NCBI GenBank assembly: GCA_028274465.1
Contig: CM051457.1
Span: 60,760,899 to 60,824,898, forward strand
Direction: 5' to 3'
DNA length: 64,000 nucleotides
Source: Plantago ovata
Taxonomy: Eukaryota > Streptophyta > Magnoliopsida > Lamiales > Plantaginaceae
In this document: positions 1 to 10,420 of the stretch, piece after piece
Position numbering within the stretch: the first letter of the stretch is position 1
How the letters are laid out: every line of letters starts with the position of its first letter
Translations under genes and position numbers: made by a program
The notes under the pieces: model-generated
Databases searched by the model: none
Told to the model about the DNA's origin: nothing
Seen by the model: the letters and a program-made list of their open reading frames with translations, nothing else

Positions 1-1935
1 TCTTCAGGATTGAAAAGCCTGGAAGATTCCTCCCTTTCACAAACTACTACTGGTGAAACTCCAGTACTTGCAAGTGTTGAGTTGCAAGTGTTTCCATCAG
101 CAACCACTCAACCAGAAAAAACTGTGGCTGAAAATCTTGGAGAAAAGATTGTTGACTTTGACAAAGAAGATGATGTAAATTTATCTGGTTTTACGGATGA
201 TGAAGAAGAGACTTGTACTCTAAATGATAAGACTGGTGAAGTTCATAAACCAGACAATTCTAAATCATCTGATTCAGAAGACTCGACTGAGATGCATGAA
301 ATAAAAAGTCGAGAAGACCAAGTTGCCACTGAGATTAAGGCTCATGCAGTTTCTCCCACACTCGTGCCCTGTCCAAACGTGGACAAGTATACACCAAGAA
401 TCACAACACTTAGAGAAATTCATGCTAAGTTTAATGCTAAAGATGAGGAGCTTATTGCTGAAAAGCCCATGAACGTTGAAAACGTCCTCTCTGTCTTGCT
501 GAGACGAATCACAAGTCTCACTCTAGCTCAAGCTGATATTAGCTACCATCACAAAAGCTATGAGCATGAAGCAATAAATGCTATGAGGGTTGCAATCAAT
601 GCCTCGAAAAGGGATTAGCAAGCTCTTGATCAAAAAGATCTTGAATCAAAGCAAGTTGCTGCTGACATAAGAAGCATACGAGATGGTTTAAAAATAAGAA
701 GCATACGAAAAGAACAGTCCACATATGCCAAAGATCAGCAAACCATGGTGCTTAACTATAATAGTTTGAAGTCACCTGCTGATCATCTTAATGAGTTCTT
801 CTCCACCCATGTTTTGATGATACGCAATCCACGGCTAAGGGGGAAGAAAGACAACGAAAGAAAAGCACAAAGGACTTGCCTCCTACTGCTCCCACCTTCT
901 CCTTACTGGGACTACTAGGACCTATAGAACCAATTGCTGAAATGCAAGGTTCAGGACCTCAGAAAAGAGTTGAGACAGAAACTGAAAGGAGTCCAGCAAA
1001 AGCTGCGAAGAAAAGGAAAACCGCTGCTAACACTCCTGATTTTTGTAAGGATGATGTAACCGTGCATACTACTGATGATGATAGTGATGACAATCCTCCC
1101 CCAAGAAAAGATGCCTTAAAGGTCAAGCCAATCAATGTTGTTACTCAATCTGGCCATTCCAAACACTTCTCTTATGAAACCGAATCTACAGTAAAGAATG
1201 ATAGAGAAAATTCAAGGGCAAGAAGAAGGAAGCAAAGAGATGCAAAGAAGAAGTTGCTGATTCTCTCCTTGGATTAGGCATTGAGTACACAAAAACAAGC
1301 AATGAAGAAACCACTCAAAATTTTGTGAGAAAACATAAGGGTTTTTGGATACTCAAGCTTGAAGACCTATTGGCCAATGAATACTTTCTCACAACTGTAC
1401 TGAACCAAATGTACAACTGGAACGTGCTGAAGCTGGAAAGAATGAAAGATATGAATCTCCTCTGAACATCAATGATGGAAGAGTGTGGATAGATGCTGAA
1501 GTTGAAATCAGAAGGGTAGCTTTCAAGAAAAAGCTCAATGACAATCAAAATTACTTCAAACCTTTGGATGTGGTAAACTTCTATGACCCTTTGATAAAAA
1601 AGACAAGAAGAAAACTTCATCTGATTCCATACAACTTCTTCTATCTGACTGAGGAAGATCTGAAAGAAGATCTGCGCTGGCTGAGAAAAATTCACATAGA
1701 ACCCATCTCTGATCTTCAGCTTGAACATGCTAGCAACTGGGGTTTGTACTTATGGACTGAGTTCTACAAAATCGAACTTCCCCATGATAACTACATCATG
1801 CTATGCAAGCTCTGCAGAGAGAAACAATTGCAAGTCAGAAAGCTTCTTGAAGACTATGAAGCTAACTGCATTGAGTTTCCAAAGATTGTTGAAGCCAGTG
1901 TGAATGAGATTCTCAAGGAACGTTCCAAACTATGA
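1..1935 (+). pseudogene. 3' part of Sirevirus-like ORF3b (element C0), broken
   Basis: This is the end of the large ORF that lies after pol in the copia elements of this window. It aligns along its length with C3 (43652-41633, minus) and C2 (38640-39794 plus 55192-55915). Shared blocks include TTGETPV, FYDPLIKK near 1573, FYLTEEDLKEDLRWLRKIH near 1636 and HASNWG near 1727. The reading frame is broken by a TAG at 616-618, by frame changes between about 850 and 880 and near 1270, and by a stop near 1464. The last piece is open from 1483 to a TGA at 1933-1935. The protein is acidic and low in complexity at its start, with basic clusters (KAAKKRKTAA, RARRRKQRDAKKK) that could be nuclear signals. 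The function is unknown; the family place is seen from the paralogues in this window. The start lies outside the window. Confidence 0.85.
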
Positions 1936-2177
1936 TCTCAGAAAGCTTAGATTTTCCTGTGTTTTGAACGTTGTTTGCTTAGTTATGTATATCCTTTCTT
2001 GTAAACTTACATCGAAAGATAACTATCAGCAATCAAGTGCTTTTGCTTACTCTTATATTTCTCATTATGCAATTTACTTATGCTTTCCGTTTGATTATTT
2101 CAAGTATTATTGCATATTTCTTCTAATTTATTCAAACATCAGAAACCGTATAAAGAGTTATAATTAATTTAGCCATG
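1936..2177 (+). other. 3' non-coding tail of copia element C0 up to the G1 insertion
   Basis: AT-rich non-coding DNA that matches C2 55916-56172 (shared pieces such as CTTGTAAACTTAC, AACTATCAGCAA and AATTAATTTAG). It would lead to the polypurine tract and 3' LTR of C0, but G1 interrupts it at 2178. It picks up again at 10298. The last five bases, CCATG (2173-2177), are the left target-site duplication of G1. Confidence 0.75.
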
Positions 2178-3431
2178 TGATGAATGTGTATTTTACACTT
2201 TCATTTGAGTCTTTTTCACCTATTTTAGCTATCCTCTATGTTAATTTAGCTATATTTTAGTGCATTTTATTAGAATAGAGTCACGTTTCCCTTTAGTCTT
2301 TATTTTACAGGTTTTGGTTGAAAACCGAGGATTTCCGGGCAATTATATTGAAGTAGACAAGGAATTGGTGTTCCAGAAGCCTAATTGGAGTATCTAAAGG
2401 TTTCCGGATAGGATTTGAAGTCTAGGGGTCGAATCTGGAGGCTAGAAGGCCACTAGAAGTCAGAAACCGAGTCCGAAAAGGGGAAGAAATCCAAAAACGC
2501 GTCGAAAAACGCGTATCTAGCCGAGTTTTACTCCCGGGCGAATCGCCCGGGATGTGGGGCGAATCGCCCCACACCAGGCGAATCGCCCGGTGTGTGGGGC
2601 CCTTCGCCCCACACAATTCGTAGCCTATATATAGTTGCTCAGTTTTTCTCCGTTTTTCATACTTTTCCAGACCTTTTCTCTCACCTTTCTCTGTAGTCTT
2701 AGGTAGAATTCCCCAGAGCCTATTCTGGGGTTCATAGCTTAGGAGATACTTTTTCTTAGCAGTTTGGAGCTTGTAAGATCGCGATTCTTCGGAGATTGAC
2801 AACCTTCGGTAACATTGTATCTTATAGTTTTTCTACTTATTTTTATATATCTTTCAACATGTTTTCTTCTATGATTTCTGTTGATTGCATGACAACTATG
2901 AGTACCTAAACTTCTCGTTGGTGATAGTATGTGAATTCTTGGCTAAGGGTTAATAATTATGCTAATGGCTATATCGCGCATTATACTCTGAGTTATTGCT
3001 TTATTTCTTTGATCTATCTAAATCTCTATCTTCGTATTGTTGATTAATTACTGAATACAATTGGACAATTCATTGGTCTTTGACTTATCTAAATCTATAT
3101 CTTCGTAGTGTTTAGTAATTAGAACTGGACAATTCATTGATCAAGGATCTCTATGCAAAACCGAGGAATTTATGCATGATTATTAACCCGTTATGCTTTG
3201 AAGGACCATACTATCACCAATCTCCATTATCTGTTAAGAAAACCTTTGCTAAACCGTCTGCTGTTTTATATTCTAAATTAGATTAGATAAAGCTAGTTAT
3301 AGTCCTTAGAGATCGACACTCGAGGTTATTCTACTGCTACACTACGGTTTTCGTTGTAGTTGTGAATTGCCTTTGGCTAAATACAAATTTATTTGATTAA
3401 GTTGGAACTCGACAATCCAACGCGTTCATCA
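2178..3431 (+). repeat. G1 5' LTR
   Basis: 1254 bp starting TGATGAATG and ending TTCATCA, with matching copies at 9132-10297 (same strand) and, inverted, at 19564-20807 and 27705-28954 in G2. It holds the promoter (palindrome cluster and TATA, 2533-2633). The remaining sequence is AT-rich, without ORFs. The identity to the G2 LTRs is high by eye over the first 100 bp and in the part around 2660-3000. Confidence 0.93.
2533..2633 (+). promoter_or_regulatory. G1 LTR promoter: four palindromes and TATA box
   Basis: Four short palindromes stand in a row: CCCGGGCGAATCGCCCGGG (2533-2551), TGGGGCGAATCGCCCCA, CAGGCGAATCGCCCGG, and TGTGGGGC with a 5-nt spacer and GCCCCACA ending near 2612. TATATATA follows at 2626-2633. 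The position just upstream of TATA suggests the proximal promoter of the U3 region. Whether a protein binds there is not known. The number of units differs between LTR copies. Confidence 0.7.
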
Positions 3432-3435
3432 AAAT

Positions 3436-3453
3436 TGGCGCCGTTACCGGGGA
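3436..3453 (+). other. G1 primer binding site (tRNA-Asp-like)
   Basis: TGGCGCCGTTACCGGGGA, four bases after the LTR end. From family knowledge, plant Athila elements use the 3' end of tRNA-Asp, whose complement reads the same except for one base (A for G at position 11). Minus-strand cDNA synthesis would start here. Confidence 0.88.
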
Positions 3454-3577
3454 CTATACTCCTTTTTTCTGTTTAATTTGTTTATATTTTCAGCATTCAA
3501 TTCCTAGTTCTAGTAGTTTTAGTTTTCCTTTTTAATCTCTATCTGATACTCCTTTCCTAGTTTGTTACAGATAGTGT

Positions 3578-4953
3578 ATGCCACATACACGATCTAAAGG
3601 AACACCCCTTGCTAATTCAATTGCTGAGATCGACAGAGTCTACCACCAAAGAAGGCGACTACTTCAAAGGCGTGCACTAGAGGAAATAGAGGATACCGAT
3701 TTCTCTGAATCTCTACACAGTCTTTTCAAGAAAATCGACGGAATGGCAGAAGCTAGACGACTGAAGGCATGGGTTCAACCCTCCAAGGATCGTATGAGGG
3801 GACCGGCGATTGTTCTTTCGTCTGCAACTCGAGATCTGGAAATCAAGAACCACGCATTCCAACAACTTCCGAGGTTCTATGGCTTAGCAAGGGAAGATGT
3901 GATGGGGTACTTGCACGATATTGATGATTTCGTCAACCAACTCCCACGACCCGGAGCTGAAATAACAACGGATGAGTTGCGGATGAAGGTTTTTGCTATG
4001 GGACTTGGTGACAGAGCCAAGTCATGGTTGAATTCTCTACCAGCAGGCTCGCTGGACACTTGGGAGAAGATTTTTTCAGCTTTCATGGAAAAATACTTCC
4101 CTCACACCTTGACTACCGCGCTAAAGGCGCAAATCACTGGATTCAAACAGGACTATGATGAGACCATCTACACCGCGTTTGAGAGGTTCCAAGATCTCAC
4201 GAACAAGTGCCCTCACCATGGTTTTGAGCTTTCTGACCTAGTCCAACACTTCTACAATGGACTAACCTTCGAGAACCAACAAGTGGTGGATTTCCAATGC
4301 CGAGGCAATATTTGGGAGGAAACCGCAGAAGCCGTCTGGGAAGTCTTCGAAAGGCTTGCTAAGGGTTCGCAGTTCAAGGACCCAAGAGCGATGGTTAGGA
4401 GACGTGGACCTGAAGCCCCTATGTATAGGGGGAATGGGGATCAATTCGAGTGCTTTACCAACGAATTGAAGCAAGTCATCAAGAGCGCCACTGGAACAAC
4501 TATTTCGAACGAAGTTTGCCGAATATGCAAGAACTATGGGCATGGGCTCATATGTGTAGATCGGAGCTTGCGTATGATGATGGCAACTGGGTTCAAGGAG
4601 GCGAAGAGGAAGCCTTTGCTGCGGAGTTTGGTACTCAAGAAGCTAGCTACGGACAAGATGGTAGGAATCCTCGAGGTGAATTTTGGAGAAGAGGGTTCCG
4701 AAACAATCAAGGATATGCACCGGCTAGCCAAACTTATGGCCCCAACCAAGACCGTAGTAGGCTTAACTATGGTAATGATCACTGCGAAAACCCCGCTCCG
4801 AAAGAGCAACCGAAGTCGAAGTCGGCTCAACTGATGGAGAACTTGCAAAAGATGGTTGATCACACCCAAAGTTTTCTCAAACGTTATGAAGAAGATTCTG
4901 AGAAGACTAGGGCAAGGCTTGATAGGTTGGAAGAGAGCACTAGGCTTACCTAA
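3578..4953 (+). pseudogene. gag: G1 gag (capsid-like protein with zinc knuckle), one frameshift
   Basis: Starts at ATG 3578 (MPHTRSKG), 125 nt after the primer site. The retrotransposon gag domain is seen around residues 85-260 (WLNSLPAGSLDTWEKIFSAF, and CPHHGFELSDLVQHFYNGL). A CCHC zinc knuckle begins CRICKNYGHG near 4517-4546. Within the knuckle the frame shifts by one base: the first frame runs on out of frame to 4834, and the gag frame continues to a TAA at 4951-4953. After the knuckle comes a glutamine- and charge-rich tail with a probable coiled coil (MENLQKMVDHTQSFLKRYEE). The gag of G2 has the same layout but a clearly different sequence, so the two gags come from different lineages even though the LTRs match. 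Confidence 0.88.
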
Positions 4954-5709
4954 CAAAAGATGCAAGAGTTGATCGACCGACGAGCAAGTAGGGAGCAAGG
5001 CAAGCGTCCTAGCAACACTGAGAAGTCGATGTCCATTACCTTGGCGGGTGATCTACCTGTTGAAATCACCATCAAGAAGGTTGCTACGTGCGAGTGTTGC
5101 AAGGGGGAAGTGCCCCCACAGGCTAAGGAAGAAGAGAAGGGCCTTGGTTCTGACGAGAGTGAAGAGGAGCAAGAGGATCCCGAGCCACTCCCTCAAAGTT
5201 TCGATGTTAAGGTCGGGATTGGTGAGCTTGAAGATATCCGTGCCACACTAGACACGGGATCCTACTCTAATGTGCTCCCTATGAATGTGTTTGAGAAGAG
5301 TAGCCTTGAAAAACTATCTGAGCATAAGGCTATTGTGCAACTGGCGGATGGATCCTTTGTGAGACCCGAAGGTGTTGTGAAGAATGTATTGGTCAAGATT
5401 GGTGAAGCTTCTATATACACCAATTTCGTAGTTATGCCGGCGTCTACACCTGGGACGAGGGATGTCGTTCTCTTGGGGCGAACGTTTTTGACTAAGCTAC
5501 GCACCGTGATAGACATCTACCGAAGGACTTGCACTATTGAGGTGGATGGCAAGCGACATGTGTTGCGAGCCATATCTGATCCACCTGATACTTCTCACAC
5601 TATTAACTACTATGGTCTTGCTGCCTATGTTCATTCTTATTCACAGGTTCGTGGCATGAGGAGAAGATCCATGAAGGGGAAGTCTAGTACCCTCAAGAAG
5701 AAGAGCTAG
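4954..5709 (+). CDS. G1 aspartic protease domain, C-terminal end of gag-pro
   Basis: Same frame as the second half of gag, separated from it by the in-frame TAA at 4951-4953; ATG at 4960. The retropepsin-like part begins at about residue 80: the catalytic triad reads LDTGSYSNVLP (about 5248-5280), followed by the flap region QLADGSFVRPEG and the conserved VVLLGRTFL near 5464-5490. The tail is basic (RRRSMKGKSSTLKKKS) and ends at TAG 5707-5709. Nothing of RT follows. In G2 the active site reads DLGASIN, as is common in Athila elements, so the DTG version here is another sign of separate ancestry. Confidence 0.82.
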   Translation, partial: QKMQELIDRRASREQGKRPSNTEKSMSITLAGDLPVEITIKKVATCECCKGEVPPQAKEEEKGLGSDESEEEQEDPEPLPQSFDVKVGIGELEDIRATLDTGSYSNVLPMNVFEKSSLEKLSEHKAIVQLADGSFVRPEGVVKNVLVKIGEASIYTNFVVMPASTPGTRDVVLLGRTFLTKLRTVIDIYRRTCTIEVDGKRHVLRAISDPPDTSHTINYYGLAAYVHSYSQVRGMRRRSMKGKSSTLKKKS

Positions 5710-6178
5710 GCGCAGACAGGAGTCGAGTCAAAGTCTTTAAACAATGGCGCTATCCGGGAGGCAACCCAGAGTTTTATCGCTTTTTTACCACTTTATTGCA
5801 TGCATTCATACTTGAACAATTTGCTTTTCATATGTGAATTTGTTCGTCTCTGTGTCGTATGTGCTTATGTTATGTTTGAGTGAGATTTTTCGAGTGGTTT
5901 TATGAGAAAAATGGTTTTTGGGGACTTAAAAACCGCGTTTTTTCAAAAAGTTTCTTCTCCCCACCTCAGGAGGTGGGGGGCGAATCGCCCCACGAGTCCA
6001 GAGAGCGCCGCGCTCTCTGGACGCGCGGGGCAATTCGCCCCAGGCGTGGGGCGACTCGCCCCGCGACTCTGCAGAACAAAAAACGGGGAGCTTCCCCATT
6101 TCCCTCATTTTTCTCCATCTTCTTCATCTAACTCCAAAAAATTATCCATTTTTCAAAATATCTCCAATCCTTCATAAC
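5710..6178 (+). other. G1 non-coding region after protease, GC-rich palindromes
   Basis: Begins with GGGAGGCAACCCA (5756-5768), a motif familiar after the coding region of Athila-like elements. Between about 5960 and 6070 lies a GC-rich patch with three palindromes of the same kind as in the LTR (GGGGCGAATCGCCCC and variants) and a 27-nt hairpin at 5996-6022 with 13-bp arms GTCCAGAGAGCGC. I see no convincing gene. The last 8 bp, TTCATAAC, are the left hAT target duplication. Confidence 0.6.
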
Positions 6179-6930
6179 TAGGGTTGTGCATGGTGCGGAT
6201 CGGATCAAAACCGATCCGAATTTCGGATTGATCCGATCCGAACAATGAAGTTTTCCTCGATCCAAAATCCGATCCGAAATTTTGAATCGGTTTCGGATTG
6301 ATCCGAAAATAATCGGATCGGATTCGGATTAATCCGAATAATCCAAAAATTATTTAAAAATAAAAAAAAATCTTCGTTTTATCACAGAACAATCACCGAA
6401 CAAGAAGAAGAAACAGTATTTCATCCAAAAATAAGCAATTACAACAAATTGAATTACTAAAACAGCAGAAATAACCCTAATGTCCTCGTCCAGATCCAAT
6501 CCCCACCTCACCGCTACATCACTCTCATCTTCAACGGCGCCGATCCGCTCTTCTCTTTGGAATCGGATGAGGCTCCACCACCAGTGCACTCTTCTTTGTT
6601 GTCTGGGCACTCTGCACCTCGAAGCACCTTTGAGTATGCTTGGATACGTGTTGATTCCTTCAAATGACCTCAAGTTGCTGCTGCTAAGATGATGAAGTTG
6701 TTGTTGCTGCTCATTAATAAATAAAGGGGTGGTTTGATGATTTGGTTTCACTTATACTAATAGTATAAAGGGACAAATTGGAGTGTAAGAGGGATAGAAA
6801 ACAAATGAAGGAGGAATTCAAGAGATGGCGATAAGAGAAACAAAGAAATATTGGAGTGGGGCGGAGGAAATGGGCAAATGGGTATGGGATTTTAGGGTTA
6901 CTCTATATATAGTATTCAATAATATATATT

Positions 6931-6971
<41 letters not shown>

Positions 6972-7142
6972 ATCGGATCGGATTAATCCGATAATCCACG
7001 GATTTTAATCCGATCCGAAAATCGAAAATACTAAAACTAGTGATCCGAAATCCATTCCGAAAATTCGGATCGGATCGGTTTGGGCTCGGATTGTCGGATT
7101 TTCAGATCGGTTTTTCGATTTCGGATTTTATGCCCACCCCTA
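6179..7142. mobile_element. Non-autonomous hAT transposon, 964 bp
   Basis: The ends are inverted: TAGGGTTGTGCAT at the left and ATGCCCACCCCTA at the right, matching at TAGGG, TG and GCAT. An 8-bp duplication TTCATAAC flanks it (6171-6178 and 7143-7150), the size typical of hAT. Subterminal parts are dense in GGATCGGATC and ATCCGATCC repeats. An (AT)n stretch lies at about 6934-6969. Small open frames inside (for example 6480-6692) show no transposase motif, so it is non-autonomous; the middle may be remnant or captured DNA. Confidence 0.9.
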
Positions 7143-9131
7143 TTCATAACTTCTTCATATTACCATCAAATTGTGTGTTCTTTAGCTTCAATCGAAGCCC
7201 GTTACGTGCTCTTTCTTTTCATCCGAACAAATTTCTTCCTAGCTCATTCAATCTTCAGATTTGAGGTAATCTCACATGAACCCTAATTTTTCAAATTTGG
7301 GGGTTTTTTGATTTATGCTTCAGTTAAGCTTGTATGATGTATGGGTTGATGACTTGTGTGATTAGAAACATTATTCATTATCAATTGCATGTTCAATTAG
7401 GCTTGGTTTGTTGGTTTGAGATTTTTACTATTAGATGATATATCTTGTGAGAAAATGTATCTTTTACTTTCATTCCATGTTTAAACATGTGTTTGTTGAT
7501 ATGATAATGATGGATGTAATGGTAGAATGCATGATTGATGAAGGTGAGGATTTATGATGTTAGATTTTTGTTACTATGGTATGAATTGAGCTTTGTGATT
7601 CAAGGAATTTGTTGTCTAGCAAGAGCATAATGTGATATGTGATTGTAGTAGTTACATTGATATGTTGCGTGATGAAGTAGCTAGACTAGGCATTGGGCTT
7701 TTGAGGAGTTCGATTGTTGTAGATATCGCTCATTTGTTCGCTCGTACATTTACATATGCATAAGTCTGTTTTGTGTTGATTGGTATCTTATTTTTTGTTT
7801 GCATTTGCACGTTTACCGCTTTCTTAGTTTTTAGGTTGCATTCACTACATTCATCCTAGGATAGTCTTGCATGTTTTATATGGAGTTTATTGTCAAATTT
7901 GTTGACCTTTTTTATTGGGTAGATCAACTAATTATGCCATTAATCATATGCTTCATCTCTATGAATTTGTTTGAGTTTTTCCTCGCTTGGCTTGTCACAT
8001 TTATGTATTGCACTTAGTTAAGCTTGGTAGTCTCTACATCACTTAGTGGTGTTTTCTCTACTGCGGTTCACGAAGGCCTTTATAATAGGATGGTGCATGT
8101 TAGGGTCTTATGGTTGTTTTCCCGAGTAATTATGTACCTAAGAGGCAACAAGTCTTCACCATGCTTTGAGATTGCTAAATGCCTAGGAAGGAGGTAGTGT
8201 GAGGTTGTGTAATCCTTTATTTGCAACATATTCTTTCGAATAGGTTTGGGGAGAGGGTTACACTTGTTTTTCGTTTTTCATTTCTGTGTTGTGAGTTTAT
8301 TTTTCCTTTCTCGTAAATTTTGTACTCCAACCTATTCTTTCGAATAGGTTTCGGAAAGTCGTTTGTGAGTCATTTTGTTTCTTTTTCGTTGTGCTACTGC
8401 TGGCTAAAAAAAATCAAAAAAAAAGAAAAATTCCAGGAAAAAAGAAAGTGGAAAGAAAAAAAAGAAAAAAAAAGAGAAAAGACCACAAAAGAGCAAAGAA
8501 GAGTTCAAAAAAAGAAAAGCCAAATAGCAGTTTAGCAAAGTGTTGTGTCTCATTTTCCAATTCTTGTAATGTTCGTAATCGTGTTGTAATTTTCTATTTT
8601 TGTCTTTTGTTTTTTAGTGTCATCTGTTCTAGACCACCCTCGTCCTGCCATTCAGGAAGTGGTGAAAATCTTAAGGCTTTGCTTGAGAGATGGGTAGAAT
8701 AGGGGAGTGTTATCTTTTATAGGGAACCCTCCTTCGTTTGATGAGAGCCAGTACTGGTTCGACCTCTTTGAGGAAAAGTCTTAACTTGGTGAACAATAGT
8801 AAGTCCTCAGTTTCATAGGCACGGGACAACCATTGGTATCTTAACATGTTTCATTACGTCGTCACTGACTAGGTCCAGGTAAAGAATGTTACGAGAGGCT
8901 ATCTTGTCTTAACATAAGTGCTTATGTGGATGTGTATGAGTCAATCGAGGCACTCTTCAACCTATATTCATGTTTTGATTTATATGGTTCTTGTTCATAT
9001 GTTTTTTGATAGATTCAATAGATTAGTTCATTTTATTTTGCATGAGACTCCATTTTTTGTGTTGCATTGTTTTTTGCATTAGAGTCTAGCTTAGTTGCTT
9101 GAGAACAAGCTAATGGTCGATTTGGGGAGTT
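7143..9131 (+). other. G1 3' non-coding region with hairpins, purine tract and polypurine primer
   Basis: About 2 kb without a credible gene. From about 7800 it aligns with the inverted G2 region 22180-20808. It has two hairpins with arms AACCTATTC (AACATATTC in the first) and GAATAGGTT around a TTTC loop, at 8225-8246 and 8329-8350. The first runs into TTTGGGGAGAGGG. A strongly purine-rich stretch lies at about 8401-8520. The polypurine tract for plus-strand priming is TTTGGGGAG at 9121-9129, just before the 3' LTR. The lysine-rich open frames across the purine tract are a composition effect. Confidence 0.7.
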
Positions 9132-10297
9132 TGATCAATGTGTATTTTACACTTTCATTTGAGTCTTTTTCACCTATTTTAGCTATCATCTATGTTAATT
9201 TATCTATATTTTAGTGCATTTTACTAGAATAGTGTCACGTTTCCCTTCAGTCTTTATTTTACAGGTTTTGGTTGAAAAACGAGGATTTCCGGGCAATTAT
9301 ATTGAAGTAGACAAGGAATTGGTGTTCCAGAAGCCTAATTGGAGTATCTAAAGGTTTCCGAATAGGATTTGAAGTCTAGGGGTCGAATCTGGAGGCTAGA
9401 AGGCAACTAGAAGTCAGAAACCGAGTTCAAAAAGGGGAAGAAATCCAAAAACGCGTCGAAAATGCATATCTGGCCAAGTTTTACTCCCGGGCGAATCGCC
9501 CGGGATGTGGGACCCTTCGTCCCACACAATTCGTAGCCTATATATAGTTGCTTAGTTTTTCTCCGTTATTCATATTTTTCCAGACCTTTTCTCTCACCTT
9601 TCTCTGTAGTTTTAGGTAGGAATTCCCCAGAGCCTGTTCTGGGGGTTCATAGCTTAGGAGATACTTTTTCTTAGCAGTTTGGAGCTTGTAAGATCGCGAT
9701 TCTTCGGAGATTGACAACCTTCGGTAACATTGTATCTTACAGTTTTTCTACTTATTTTTATATATCTTTCAACATGTTTTCTTCTATGATTTCTGTTGAT
9801 TGCATGACAACTATGAGTAGCTAAACTTCTCGTTGGTGATAGTATGTGAATTCTGATTAATAATTATGCTAATGGCTATATCGCGCATTATACTCTGAGT
9901 TATTGCTTTATTTCTTTGATCTATCTAAATCTCTATCTTCGTATTGTTGATTAATTACTGAACACAATTCGACAATTCATCGTTCTTTGACCTATCTAAA
10001 TCTATATCTTCGTAGTGTTTAGTAATTACAACTGGACAATTCATTGATCAAGGATCTCTATGCAAAACCGAGGAATTTATGCATGATTATTATCTCGTTA
10101 TGCTTTGAAGGACCATACTATCACCAATCTCCATTATCTGTTAAGAAAAACCTTTGCTAAACCGTCTGCTGTTTTATATTCTAAATTAGATTAGATAAAG
10201 CTAGTTATAGTACTTAGAGATCGACACTCGAGGTTATTCTACTGCTACACTACGGTTTTCGTTGTAGTTGGAACTCGACAATCCAACGCGTTCATCA
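9132..10297 (+). repeat. G1 3' LTR
   Basis: 1166 bp, TGATCAATG to TTCATCA. Near 9486-9526 only two of the four promoter palindromes remain, which explains most of the length difference to the 5' LTR. It also lacks a short piece found at 3360-3405 of the 5' LTR, close to its end. The last 69 bp are copied again directly downstream (see 10229-10410). Confidence 0.92.
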
Positions 10298-10410
10298 CCA
10301 TGGATTGATAACATAAAATCGAGGTTATTCTACTGCTACACTACGATTTTCGTTGTAGTTGGAACTCGACAATCCAACACGTTCATCACCATGAATTGAT
10401 AACATAAAAA
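10229..10410 (+). repeat. 91-bp tandem duplication across the G1 LTR end
   Basis: Two units, 10229-10319 and 10320-10410, each hold the last part of the LTR (CGAGGTTATTC...TTCATCA), the CCATG target site and the flank ATTGATAACATAAAA. They differ at a few bases. The duplication must be younger than the G1 insertion, because it contains both LTR and flank. Confidence 0.88.
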
Positions 10411-10420
10411 AGAGGAAATT

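Larger units (their letters stand above)
2178..10297 (+). mobile_element. Ty3/gypsy (Athila-like) LTR element G1, non-autonomous, gag-protease only
   Basis: Complete by its ends: LTRs at 2178-3431 and 9132-10297, both TGAT...ATCA, with a 5-bp duplication CCATG at 2173-2177 and 10298-10302. A tRNA-Asp-like primer site follows the 5' LTR and TTTGGGGAG precedes the 3' LTR. Inside are a gag and an aspartic protease, but no reverse transcriptase, RNase H or integrase. The 3' non-coding part from about 7800 matches G2, while gag, protease and 5710-6178 do not. It was inserted in the 3' leader of copia C0 and later received a hAT at 6179. I infer that it would depend on another element, such as the G2 family, for pol. 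The LTRs differ by about 90 bp in length, mostly through palindrome loss in the 3' LTR. Confidence 0.93.

Noticed and set aside
2422..2802. 126-codon open frame on the minus strand
   Set aside because: It lies wholly in the G1 LTR, crosses the palindrome cluster and has counterparts in the other LTR copies (for example 28460-28710). It is a by-product of GC-rich repeats.
6350..6751. 133-codon minus-strand open frame as hAT transposase
   Set aside because: No conserved hAT dimerisation block or DDE residues are seen, and the length is far too short.
8320..8702. Lysine-rich open frames
   Set aside because: They come from the purine tract in the 3' non-coding part of G1; the opposite-strand versions at 21316-21633 in G2 have the same cause.
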